NCBI GenBank assembly: GCA_903970575.1
Contig: CAJCJC010000250.1
Coordinates: 1-5,904, forward strand
Direction of reading: 5' to 3'
DNA: 5,904 nucleotides
Source of the DNA: Alphaproteobacteria bacterium
Lineage (GTDB): Bacteria; Pseudomonadota; Alphaproteobacteria; BOG-932; Roseiterribacteraceae
A program made the translations under genes and the position numbers. Under the pieces are notes generated by a model that saw only the letters and a program-made list of their open reading frames with translations, was not told the origin of the DNA and made no database searches. Below, in pieces: positions 1-5,316 of the stretch. Position 1 is the stretch's first letter. Each line of letters begins with the position of its first letter.

Positions 1-106
1 CACCGCCGGTCAGGTGGACGCCAACGGACCCGACGACCCGGCGTTCAAGGCTCTGATCGCCGCGATGACACGCGCGGTGCTGAGCCGCGCCGGCTGGTTC
101 GACTAA
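1..106 (+). CDS. C-terminal end of an unidentified protein (5' end outside window)
   Basis: An open frame enters from the left edge (first whole codon at position 2) and stops at TAA 104-106, giving 34 residues that end in LSRAGWFD. The codons are GC-rich with mostly G or C in third positions, as in the neighbouring genes, and the segment around FKALIAAMTRAVLSRAGW could form an amphipathic C-terminal helix. I do not recognise the family from so short a tail and assign no function. The stop lies 4 bp from the stop of the convergent transporter gene, and I see no intrinsic terminator between them. That this is a real gene end is inferred from codon use and the tight convergent arrangement. Confidence 0.55.
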   Translation, partial: TAGQVDANGPDDPAFKALIAAMTRAVLSRAGWFD

Positions 107-110
107 ACAA

Positions 111-806
111 TCAGGTTACCGCGCGGGCGATCAAAAACGCCGCGCCGGCCGCGATCCCGCCGATCACAACGGTCTGTATCGCCGAGCGCAGGGGCGGCGC
201 CCCCGTGATCCAGGCCTTGACGCCCCCGAAGACCGCAAGCGCGATTAAGGTCAGAACGATCGACGCGCGCAGCGCGAGCCCGATCTCGGCGATTAGCATA
301 TAGGGCAGCAGGGGAATGATTCCCCCCGCGACATAGGACGCGGCGATCGTGACGGCGCTGGCCGGCGCGCGCGACGAGTCCGGCTTTTCGAGCCCCAGCT
401 CGAACCGCATCATGAAATCGACCCACCGGTGCGGGTCGCGCGACAGCGCGTCGACGACCGTGTCGGCCATCGCCTCGTCCAACCCCTGCTCGGTCAGGAT
501 GAGCCGCACCTCGCGCCGCTCCTCTTCCGGCGTTTCCTCGGTTTCGCGGAGTTCCCGCCGATATTCCGACCGGTAATGCTCCGCATCCGTCCGCGCGGCG
601 AGATATCCGCCAAGGCCCATGGCGATGGCCCCCGCGGCGATCTCGGCGAAACCGGCGGTGACGATGATATGGCCTTGCGCCGCGGCGCCGGTCAGTCCGG
701 CGGCGAGCGCGAAAGGAACGGTCAGCCCATCGGACATGCCGATCACCACGTCCCGCACGGTTTCGGACGCCAGGAAATGCCGTTCGGAATGCGCGTGCTT
801 GGCCAT
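111..806 (-). CDS. VIT1/CCC1 family Fe2+/Mn2+ transporter
   Basis: A 231-residue integral membrane protein of the VIT (vacuolar iron transporter) family, expected to move Fe2+ or Mn2+ across the inner membrane, usually as detoxifying export. About five membrane segments are visible, near residues 20-43, 47-71, 150-171, 175-196 and 206-229. The family signature GMSDGLTVPFALAAGL (residues 23-38) carries Asp27, and AIAMGLGGYLA (60-70) carries Met63; these match the pore Asp and Met described for plant VIT1. Between segments 2 and 3 lies a Glu-rich cytoplasmic stretch (E76, E81, E85, E88, E90, E91, E94-E96, E99) like the metal-binding domain of the family. The frame stays open far upstream to 1235, but homology begins at the ATG at 806, which has AAAGG about 7 nt upstream. 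It is divergent from zapE; I found no convincing promoter or iron box. The choice between Fe and Mn cannot be read from sequence. Confidence 0.9.
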   Translation of the reverse strand: MAKHAHSERHFLASETVRDVVIGMSDGLTVPFALAAGLTGAAAQGHIIVTAGFAEIAAGAIAMGLGGYLAARTDAEHYRSEYRRELRETEETPEEERREVRLILTEQGLDEAMADTVVDALSRDPHRWVDFMMRFELGLEKPDSSRAPASAVTIAASYVAGGIIPLLPYMLIAEIGLALRASIVLTLIALAVFGGVKAWITGAPPLRSAIQTVVIGGIAAGAAFLIARAVT

Positions 807-882
807 GGCGTTACCTTTGACGGAAGACTCCGCAAACTGGCCTAAGACCACCTTATCCGCAAGCGGGCGCGGTAGCCCTCGT

Positions 883-911
883 TTGCTTGGATGGCGGCTT
901 CGCGGTACAGA
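883..911 (+). promoter_or_regulatory. Candidate sigma70-type promoter for zapE
   Basis: TTGCTT (883-888) and TACAGA (906-911) are separated by exactly 17 bp, so a transcript would start near 918, about 23 nt before the ATG at 941. The -35 is a good match and the -10 keeps the T, A and A of the consensus. The upstream in-frame TTG at 887 would fall inside this promoter, which favours 941 as the start. It was found by eye, and chance matches are possible. Confidence 0.35.
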
Positions 912-940
912 TCGGCATCTTTGTTGCACTGCGGCAATCG

Positions 941-2119
941 ATGATCGCATCTCCTTCAGGACCCCTGGCGGCTTATCGTGAACGCGTCTCCGCCGGCGCA
1001 TTGGCCATGGACCCCGCGCAAGCGGGCGCGGCCGAAAGGCTGGACGCCCTGTGGCGGGAATTAACCGCCGACGCGGCGCCACGCGGCTTTCTGGGTCGAC
1101 TCTTCGCCGAAAAAGCCGAGCAGCCGCGCGGCCTCTATCTTTGGGGACCGGTCGGGCGCGGCAAGACCATGTTGATGGATCTGTTCTTCGATACGGCGCC
1201 CGAACCCAGGAAACGCCGGGTACATTTCGCGGCATTCATGCTGGAGGTGCATGCGCGGCTACACGCCCTGCGCGGCGCGGGCCATGGCGGCGACGCGGTG
1301 GACCTGCTAGCGCGCGAGATCGCAAGCGAGGTCAGGCTGCTGTGCTTCGACGAATTCCAGATCACCGATATCGCGGATGCGATGGTGATCGGTCGCTTGT
1401 TCACCGGGCTGTTCGCCGGCGGCCTGATCATGGTGTCGACCTCCAACACCGCGCCGGACGCGCTCTACGCCGGCGGTCTGCAGCGTGCGCTGTTCCTGCC
1501 GTTCATCGCGCTGTTGAAGCAGAAGGTCCACATCGTCGCGGTGGCGGGCGAAAACGATCATCGCCTTGGCCGGCTGCATGGCAGGCGCGTCTATCTGGTT
1601 CCGGCGGACGATGCGGCGGAGGCGGAACTCGGCCAGATGTTTCGGGATCTGGCGGCCGGCGCCGCGCCCTATCCTGCCGCGATCGCGGTTCCCGGCGGAC
1701 GCCGCCTCGACATACCGCGCGCCGGTCCGAAAGTGGCGTGGTTCGCGGCGGCGGACCTGATCGGCGAGGCCCGTTCGGCGGCCGATTATCTGGCGCTCGT
1801 CGCCGCCTTCGATACGGTGATCCTCTCTCATATTCCTCGGCTGACCGCCGAGCGGCGGAACGAGGCGCGGCGGCTGATCACGCTGGTCGATATTCTGTAT
1901 GACGCGGGCGCCCGGCTGATCGCCAGCGCCGAGGCGCCGCCGGAAGAACTCCATGACGCCGGCCTGCATGCGCGGGAATTCGAGCGCACCGCCAGCCGCC
2001 TGATCGAGATGCAATCGGACGACTGGCCGCCACGGCCTGAAAATCAGAAACCGGGAATGCCCGCCGCCTCCCAAAACGCCCGCAGCGAGGCGATCTTGCC
2101 GTTGGGCGACGCCTTATAG
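941..2119 (+). CDS. zapE: ZapE/AFG1-family cell-division ATPase
   Basis: A 392-residue AAA+-like P-loop ATPase of the AFG1/LACE1/ZapE family. E. coli ZapE associates with the Z-ring, and mitochondrial AFG1 acts in protein quality control. Visible in order are the N-terminal GPLAAYRERVSAGAL, typical of the family; Walker A GPVGRGKT (residues 69-76); VHFAAFMLEVHARLH (about 94-108); Walker B LLCFDEFQITDIADAM (133-148, Asp137/Glu138); the sensor-like STSNTAPDALY (166-176); LQRALFLPFI with Arg182; and near the C-terminus FERTASRLIEMQS (347-359). All catalytic elements look intact. The start is the ATG at 941, because homology begins a few residues later; no good Shine-Dalgarno is visible. A TTG at 887 would add 18 unconvincing residues. 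After EMQS, near where family members usually end, a further 33-residue tail rich in Pro, Ala and Asn runs antisense to the next gene's 3' end, giving a 76 bp convergent overlap. Confidence 0.92.
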   Translation: MIASPSGPLAAYRERVSAGALAMDPAQAGAAERLDALWRELTADAAPRGFLGRLFAEKAEQPRGLYLWGPVGRGKTMLMDLFFDTAPEPRKRRVHFAAFMLEVHARLHALRGAGHGGDAVDLLAREIASEVRLLCFDEFQITDIADAMVIGRLFTGLFAGGLIMVSTSNTAPDALYAGGLQRALFLPFIALLKQKVHIVAVAGENDHRLGRLHGRRVYLVPADDAAEAELGQMFRDLAAGAAPYPAAIAVPGGRRLDIPRAGPKVAWFAAADLIGEARSAADYLALVAAFDTVILSHIPRLTAERRNEARRLITLVDILYDAGARLIASAEAPPEELHDAGLHAREFERTASRLIEMQSDDWPPRPENQKPGMPAASQNARSEAILPLGDAL

Positions 2120-2436
2120 ACGATTACGCAGGGCACCTTGAATTTTGAGTCGTCGCCGGCGGTGATATGAAGCGTCACGACGTTCGCGGCCTCGTCGCCG
2201 CAGAGATACGAGCCGTGGACCTCGAAGGTGACGTCCTTATTGGGCGCGATCGCCATGTCGTGGAACCGCGCGATCCCTTCCCGCCCGTGATGCCCCTTGC
2301 CCTCCGGATCGAAGACAGAAGGCCCGACCGGGTCCTGCACCACGGCGTCTTCCTCGAACAGCGCCAGCCATCCCTCGCGGTCATGGGCCTTGATCCGCTC
2401 CGCCGATAACCGTGATAAATCCCGCGCCGTGATCAT
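2044..2436 (-). CDS. NTF2/SnoaL-like fold protein (ketosteroid-isomerase-like)
   Basis: A 130-residue small alpha+beta barrel protein of the NTF2-like superfamily (SnoaL, ketosteroid isomerase and relatives). The opening helix (residues 3-28) leads to LFEEDAVVQDPVG (26-38), then GKGHHGREGIARFHDMAI (46-63), GDEAANVVTLHIT (80-92) and the closing strands VPCVIVYKASPNGKIASLRAFWE (101-123), an arrangement typical of the family. Asp35 sits where ketosteroid isomerases keep the proton-transfer Asp, but by my alignment the second (oxyanion-hole) Asp is replaced by Ile105 or a neighbour, so isomerase activity is not implied. The ATG at 2436 is preferred to the in-frame ATG at 2460, because AGGGG stands 7 nt before 2436 and nothing similar precedes 2460. 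The substrate is unknown. The 3' end overlaps zapE in convergent orientation; the upstream neighbour is the antitoxin remnant, divergently placed. Confidence 0.8.
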   Translation of the reverse strand: MITARDLSRLSAERIKAHDREGWLALFEEDAVVQDPVGPSVFDPEGKGHHGREGIARFHDMAIAPNKDVTFEVHGSYLCGDEAANVVTLHITAGDDSKFKVPCVIVYKASPNGKIASLRAFWEAAGIPGF

Positions 2437-2450
2437 ATCCCCGCCCCTTT
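2437..2450 (-). promoter_or_regulatory. Ribosome binding site deciding the NTF2-like gene start
   Basis: Read on the minus strand, AAAGGGGCGGGGAT directly precedes the ATG at 2436. The AGGGG core lies 7 nt from the start, an ideal distance. The alternative ATG at 2460 has no purine-rich sequence in front of it. Confidence 0.6.
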
Positions 2451-2513
2451 GATTGAACATCGGTCGTTTGGCTGACAGTAATATCGAATTTCGCGGTTTG
2501 CCAGAAGTCGAAG

Positions 2514-2711
2514 ATGAAGATGGTTAAGACACCGCAAGAAGTGATCGCCGCGTTGCCGGCTGTGTCCAAGATCGAGCGGCAAACCGACATGTATCTCTCG
2601 ACGCGCAGAAGCTATGTCGAGGCGATCGGCGGCGAACTGGACGTCATCGTCCGCCTGCCTAATCGCGCCCCGGTGGAGGTGATGTCACTGGAGGATGTGG
2701 CCGGGGCTTGA
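2514..2711 (+). pseudogene. XRE/HigA-type antitoxin remnant lacking its helix-turn-helix (in-frame deletion)
   Basis: A 65-residue ORF with two halves that both resemble one antitoxin family. Residues 1-16 (MKMVKTPQEVIAALPA) look like the N-terminus. Residues 17-65 look like the C-terminal half: VSKIERQTDMYLST, then YVEAIGGELDVIVRLPNRAPV (34-54) and SLEDV (58-62). From family knowledge, XRE antitoxins of this kind are about 95-110 residues, with most of the DNA-binding HTH between these blocks. Here about 40-45 residues are missing at the ALPA/VSKIE junction (near 2561), while the frame is kept. R31 replaces the usual Leu in STLRSY, suggesting further decay. Translation could begin at codon 1 or codon 3; GAAG lies just upstream. 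No intact toxin gene is adjacent in the orientation expected for this family. It could be a decayed antitoxin or an expressed protein with only the dimer/toxin-contact half; a real HTH elsewhere in the frame is excluded by its length. Confidence 0.65.
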
Positions 2712-2792
2712 AAACGGGATTGGCGTTTGGAGGGTACGTCCATCGAATTCGAGGAAGCAATCAATTTTCGGGGAAAAAGGTTGGCCCGCTGC

Positions 2793-2820
2793 TTAATTCA
2801 ACCAATATTCATGCTATAGG
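2793..2820 (+). promoter_or_regulatory. Weak candidate promoter for the antitoxin-toxin pair
   Basis: The region before the antitoxin start is AT-richer than its surroundings. TTAATT (2793-2798) and TATAGG (2815-2820) lie 16 bp apart; TTGGCC (2781-2786) with TATTCA (2806-2811) is an alternative with a poor 19 bp spacer. With the first pair the transcript would begin close to the ATG at 2826, nearly leaderless. AGGG at 2818-2821 could instead serve as a ribosome site. Confidence 0.2.
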
Positions 2821-2825
2821 GTCTC

Positions 2826-3011
2826 ATGGCAAAGACATTACAGGCACACGATCTCGACGATGACGCTGCGGAAATCGCAGCCTTGACCGCGGCTGTCGTC
2901 GAGGCCCGCGGCACTGATTTAGGCGTTCCCCATGAGGAGATGCGGGCGTGGCTGCTCCGGATCGCGGACGGAGATCTTAAAGCGCCGCCGCCAAAGCCAA
3001 AACGCCCGTGA
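2826..3011 (+). CDS. Short antitoxin of a RelE/ParE-type toxin-antitoxin module
   Basis: A 61-residue acidic-then-basic protein placed directly before a RelE/ParE toxin. The stretch VPHEEMRAWL (residues 34-43) is typical of the C-terminal, toxin-binding part of antitoxins paired with such toxins, usually followed by a Pro-rich end as here (APPPKPKRP, 53-61). Residues 11-28 (rich in Asp, Ala and Glu) would form one helix. Unlike a usual ParD of about 80-90 residues, there is no room for a full ribbon-helix-helix DNA-binding domain; MAKTL could be the remains of its beta strand. The start is the ATG at 2826, with AGGG four bases upstream. The stop TGA overlaps the toxin's GTG start (GTGA, 3008-3011), so the two are translationally coupled. 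The function is inferred mainly from this pairing and the VPHEE motif. Confidence 0.75.
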   Translation: MAKTLQAHDLDDDAAEIAALTAAVVEARGTDLGVPHEEMRAWLLRIADGDLKAPPPKPKRP

Positions 3012-3280
3012 AGGTTATCTGGCGCGCGACAGCGCACGCCGACCTGCTTCGAATTTTTGACTATATCGCTCACGATAACCCACTGGCAGCGCAACGTCTG
3101 GCGCGGGAGCTCGTCGCGGCGGGCGACAGCCTCGAGCAGTTTCCCGATCGCGGCCGGCCTGGGTTGCTATCCGGCACGCGCGAACTTGTCATCGTACGAC
3201 CGTATATCATGGTCTACGAAGTCACCGACATTGTTACCATTCTGCGTATTTGGCATAGCGCGCAAAAGCGCGATCGCTGA
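3008..3280 (+). CDS. RelE/ParE superfamily toxin
   Basis: A 90-residue type II toxin of the RelE/ParE fold. The sequence follows the family pattern: VIWRATAHADLLRIFDYIA (residues 3-21) for the first strand and helix, DNPLAAQRLARELV (23-36) for the second helix, then SLEQFPDRGRPG (41-52), GTRELVIVRPYIMVYEV (56-72) and the final strand with VTILRIWHSAQKR (76-88). RPYIMVYEV and the H-SAQ-R ending are hallmarks. Length is normal and no frame damage is visible. It starts with GTG overlapping the antitoxin stop. ParE proteins poison gyrase while RelE proteins cleave mRNA on the ribosome; lacking an obvious RelE catalytic set it looks more ParE-like, but the target cannot be settled from sequence. 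Base composition is somewhat less GC-rich than in the flanking genes, consistent with, but not proof of, acquisition by transfer. Confidence 0.88.
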   Translation: MKVIWRATAHADLLRIFDYIAHDNPLAAQRLARELVAAGDSLEQFPDRGRPGLLSGTRELVIVRPYIMVYEVTDIVTILRIWHSAQKRDR

Positions 3281-3286
3281 GCCACC

Positions 3287-3315
3287 TTGCTCCCTACACA
3301 CGGGCGGTGTATAAG
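3287..3315 (+). promoter_or_regulatory. Candidate sigma70-type promoter for rpmI-rplT
   Basis: TTGCTC (3287-3292) and TATAAG (3310-3315) are separated by exactly 17 bp, and both are close to consensus. The -35 begins 7 bp after the toxin stop codon. A start near 3322 would leave a leader of about 93 nt before rpmI. This is the best promoter match in the window and fits a ribosomal-protein operon detached from infC. Confidence 0.55.
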
Positions 3316-3321
3316 CGCGCC

Positions 3322-3414
3322 CTTCGGGTGGCGAGGCCGGGCTTGAAGCCCACATGGCATGCCCAACCACTCATATCCGCGTTCTTCGGGGCGCCCATCC
3401 ACCAAGGATAGAAA
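3322..3414 (+). other. 5' leader of the rpmI-rplT transcript
   Basis: This is the predicted untranslated leader between the promoter above and rpmI. It can form a hairpin GGGC (3339-3342), loop TTGAA, GCCC (3348-3351). A second GCCC (3361-3364) could compete for the same GGGC, and a GGGCGCCC palindrome (3388-3395) sits just before the ribosome site AAGGA (3404-3408). In E. coli and Bacillus, L20 represses this operon through leader RNA, so such a role is possible. I cannot match this leader to a known L20 leader by eye. Confidence 0.3.
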
Positions 3415-3609
3415 ATGCCTAAGATGAAGTCCAAGAGCGGCGCCAAAAAGCGCTTCTCGCTCACCGCCACTGGCAAGGTGAAGTGCAAGCAGGCCAATAC
3501 GGCCCACCGTCTGATCAGCAAGCCCAAATCGGCCAAGCTGCGCAACCGGGGAACGACCATTCTGGTCGCCCAGGATGCGTACAAGGTCAAACGTTACTGG
3601 CTGGCGTGA
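3415..3609 (+). CDS. rpmI: 50S ribosomal protein L35
   Basis: A 64-residue, very basic protein of the large ribosomal subunit, full length for the family. The N-terminal [23 protein letters not shown] (residues 1-23) is the classic L35 signature, followed by [26 protein letters not shown] (25-50) and a C-terminal segment ending YKVKRYWLA. It needs no cofactor or catalytic residue; it is a structural protein contacting 23S rRNA. The ATG at 3415 has AAGGA about 6 nt upstream. rplT begins 13 bp after the stop, so the two are co-transcribed. infC, which precedes rpmI in many bacteria, is absent here; the gene upstream is the ParE-like toxin. Confidence 0.97.
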   Translation: MPKMKSKSGAKKRFSLTATGKVKCKQANTAHRLISKPKSAKLRNRGTTILVAQDAYKVKRYWLA

Positions 3610-3622
3610 GGAGAGACGGAAA

Positions 3623-4000
3623 ATGGCACGCGTAAAACGGGGCGTCACCGCCCATGCTCGTCATAAGAAGGTTCTCGATCTCGCCAAGGGCTATCGCGGC
3701 CGGGGCTCAAAGGCGTATCGCGTCGCGATCGAGAAGGTCGAGAAAGGGCTGCAATACGCCTATCGCGACCGCCGCAACAAGAAGCGCGAATTCCGCGGCT
3801 TGTGGATCCAGCGCATCAACGCCGGCGCGCGGATGAATGGCCTCACCTATTCGCAGTTCATGGACGGGCTGAAGAAATCCGGCATCGAGGTGGACCGCAA
3901 GGTTCTGGCCGACATCGCGGCGCAGGAGCCGGAATCCTTTGTCCTGCTCGTCGAGCAAGCCAAGAACGCGCTGGGCGCCGCGGCCGCTCAGGCGGCCTGA
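3623..4000 (+). CDS. rplT: 50S ribosomal protein L20
   Basis: A 125-residue L20, which binds 23S rRNA and is required early in 50S assembly. In other bacteria it also represses its own operon. The start [18 protein letters not shown] and the long basic helix up to about residue 60 ([36 protein letters not shown]) are followed by the globular part [20 protein letters not shown] (64-83) and [10 protein letters not shown] (88-97). An Ala-rich tail makes it a few residues longer than the common 117-120. The ATG at 3623 is chosen over the upstream in-frame start at 3575, because L20 homology begins exactly there and GGAGAG stands in the 13 bp gap after rpmI. A strong terminator follows. Confidence 0.97.
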   Translation: MARVKRGVTAHARHKKVLDLAKGYRGRGSKAYRVAIEKVEKGLQYAYRDRRNKKREFRGLWIQRINAGARMNGLTYSQFMDGLKKSGIEVDRKVLADIAAQEPESFVLLVEQAKNALGAAAAQAA

Positions 4001-4020
4001 ACCTTTCAGGTTTACGCGAC

Positions 4021-4052
4021 AAAGGGGCCGATCTTGCGACGGCCCCTTTTTT
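4021..4052 (+). terminator. Intrinsic terminator after rplT
   Basis: AAAGGGGCCG (4021-4030) pairs perfectly over 10 bp with CGGCCCCTTT (4040-4049) across a 9-base loop, and the RNA continues into a U run (to 4052). It lies 20 bp after the rplT stop. It should end most rpmI-rplT transcripts, so pheST depends on read-through or on its own promoter. Confidence 0.9.
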
Positions 4053-4097
4053 CGTGTCTTTCGGTTCCGGGAAAGTCCTGATCAAGCCTGCGTGCGT

Positions 4098-4182
4098 CAC
4101 CCCCACCCAACCCTCCCCCATCAAGGGGGAGGGCTTCTGAGTTGAGTCCCGCCCCCTTGATGGGGGAGGCTAGGTGGGGGTG
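4098..4182. repeat. 85 bp nested palindromic repeat (C/G-rich, dispersed-element type)
   Basis: Two arms, 4098-4133 and 4148-4182, are inverted copies of each other, differing at only a few positions and one indel, around a 14-base centre (4134-4147). Each arm also folds on itself: CCCTCCCCC (4111-4119), loop ATCAA, GGGGGAGGG (4125-4133); and CCCCC (4152-4156), loop TTGAT, GGGGG (4162-4166). Both arms end outward in CACCCCCACC. Intergenic elements of this style (TCCCCCATCAAGGGGGA core) are, as I recall, dispersed in many alphaproteobacterial genomes; copy number here cannot be seen. Located between the rplT terminator and pheS, it would be part of any pheS transcript starting upstream. Confidence 0.85.
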
Positions 4183-4211
4183 GAGTCGGCGGCGAAGAGA
4201 ACGATTGAATC

Positions 4212-5306
4212 ATGCTAGAATCTTCATCCGCCAATGACTTGGAAACGCTGAGCGCAAAGCTCCTGGAATCCATCGCCCAGGCGGCGGATTTGGCCGCGCT
4301 CGACCAGGCGCGAGTGGAAGCCGTGGGCAAGAAGGGCGCGCTGACCCAGCGCATGAAGATGCTGGGCGGCATGGACCCGGAGGCGCGACGGGCCGCCGGC
4401 CAAGCGCTCAACCTCATCAAGCTGGAAGTCGAGGCGGCCATCGCCACGCGCCAGGACGAACTGGGGCGGGCCGCCCTGGCCGCGCGTCTGGCGGCCGAGC
4501 GCATCGACGTCACCCTGCCGGCGGCGCCGGAGGCGGAGGGTCATATCCACCCGATCAGCCAGACGATGGAGGAGCTGATCCAAATATTCGCCGAAATGGG
4601 TTTCACCGTCGCCGAGGGGCCGGAGATCGAGAGCGATTTCAACAATTTCACCGCGCTCAATATCCCGCCGGAGCATCCGGCGCGCCAGATGCATGACACG
4701 TTCTATCTGTCGCCCGACGCGGACGGCGCGGCGCGGGTGCTGCGCACTCACACCTCACCGGTTCAGGTGCGCACGATGCTGTCCCAAAAGCCGCCTATCC
4801 GCATCATCGCGCCCGGCCGCACCTATCGTTCCGATTACGACATGACCCACACGCCGATGTTCCATCAGGTCGAGGGGCTGGTGATCGACGAATCGACCCA
4901 TATGGGCCATCTGCGCGGCTGCCTGACCGAGTTCCTGCGCGCCTTCTTCCAGATCGACGATCTGCCGCTGCGCTTCCGCCCCAGCTTTTTCCCCTTCACC
5001 GAACCCTCGGCGGAGGTCGATATCGGCTGCTCCCGCAAGGGCGGGCAGCTGAAGCTCGGCAATCATGGCGACTGGCTCGAAATCCTGGGCTGCGGCATGG
5101 TCCATCCCAAAGTGCTGGAGATGTGCGGCATCGATTCCACCCGCTATCAGGGCTTCGCCTTTGGCATGGGGATCGAGCGCATCGCCATGCTGAAATATGG
5201 CATTCCCGATCTGCGCACATTCTTCGAGGCGGATACGCGGTGGCTGAAGCATTACGGCTTCTCCTTCCTCGACCAGCCGAGCCTCGGGCTCGGGCTGACG
5301 CGGTGA
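4212..5306 (+). CDS. pheS: Phenylalanyl-tRNA synthetase alpha subunit
   Basis: A 364-residue class II aminoacyl-tRNA synthetase catalytic subunit. With PheT it forms the cytoplasmic alpha2beta2 enzyme that charges tRNA-Phe. The N-terminal coiled-coil region that contacts tRNA spans about residues 8-98. The catalytic core includes motif 1 around [19 protein letters not shown] (128-146) with [11 protein letters not shown] (155-165), motif 2 GRTYRSDYD (202-210) with [15 protein letters not shown] (212-226), the phenylalanine-pocket stretch [12 protein letters not shown] (255-266), and motif 3 [13 protein letters not shown] (314-326), including the conserved Ala316. All key elements look intact and the length is normal. 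The ATG at 4212 has only a weak purine-rich site (GAAGAGAA) upstream; no better start is seen and homology fits. The leader contains the palindromic repeat, with no clear promoter after it. pheT follows after 10 bp. Confidence 0.97.
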   Translation: MLESSSANDLETLSAKLLESIAQAADLAALDQARVEAVGKKGALTQRMKMLGGMDPEARRAAGQALNLIKLEVEAAIATRQDELGRAALAARLAAERIDVTLPAAPEAEGHIHPISQTMEELIQIFAEMGFTVAEGPEIESDFNNFTALNIPPEHPARQMHDTFYLSPDADGAARVLRTHTSPVQVRTMLSQKPPIRIIAPGRTYRSDYDMTHTPMFHQVEGLVIDESTHMGHLRGCLTEFLRAFFQIDDLPLRFRPSFFPFTEPSAEVDIGCSRKGGQLKLGNHGDWLEILGCGMVHPKVLEMCGIDSTRYQGFAFGMGIERIAMLKYGIPDLRTFFEADTRWLKHYGFSFLDQPSLGLGLTR

Positions 5307-5316
5307 GGGGCCAGCG

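Noticed and set aside
829..862. A direct repeat TCCGCAA (829-835 and 856-862) in the transporter/zapE intergenic region as a regulator site.
   Set aside because: Seven bases repeated once in GC-rich DNA is not significant, and the 27 bp spacing has no matching promoter context.
887..940. A TTG start for zapE 18 codons upstream of the ATG.
   Set aside because: The extra residues do not resemble the family N-terminus, and the codon lies inside the candidate zapE promoter.
807..1235. The minus-strand frame of the VIT transporter stays open far upstream, which would give a 374-residue protein.
   Set aside because: The extra 143 residues are Arg/Pro-rich antisense reading of zapE. Family homology and a ribosome site both place the start at 806.
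1307..2074. A long minus-strand open frame (255 codons) across zapE.
   Set aside because: Its product is Arg/Gly/Gln-rich with no recognisable domain and lies wholly opposite a clear ATPase gene; it is a high-GC shadow frame.
2743..2752. A perfect 10 bp palindrome TCGAATTCGA upstream of the antitoxin as a possible operator.
   Set aside because: It is a single short palindrome about 75 bp from the start, without a repeated half-site near the candidate promoter; chance is likely.
4015..4140. A phenylalanine leader peptide (pheM-like attenuator) between rplT and pheS.
   Set aside because: The frame through the terminator has only a few scattered Phe codons (PFFVSF) and no good start or ribosome site. 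Its end, PTQPSPIKGEGF, is just the translation of the palindromic repeat, and no second terminator precedes pheS.
4224..4751. A long minus-strand open frame opposite pheS, and others opposite pheS and pheT.
   Set aside because: They have no domain signature and follow from the codon bias of the real genes on the other strand.
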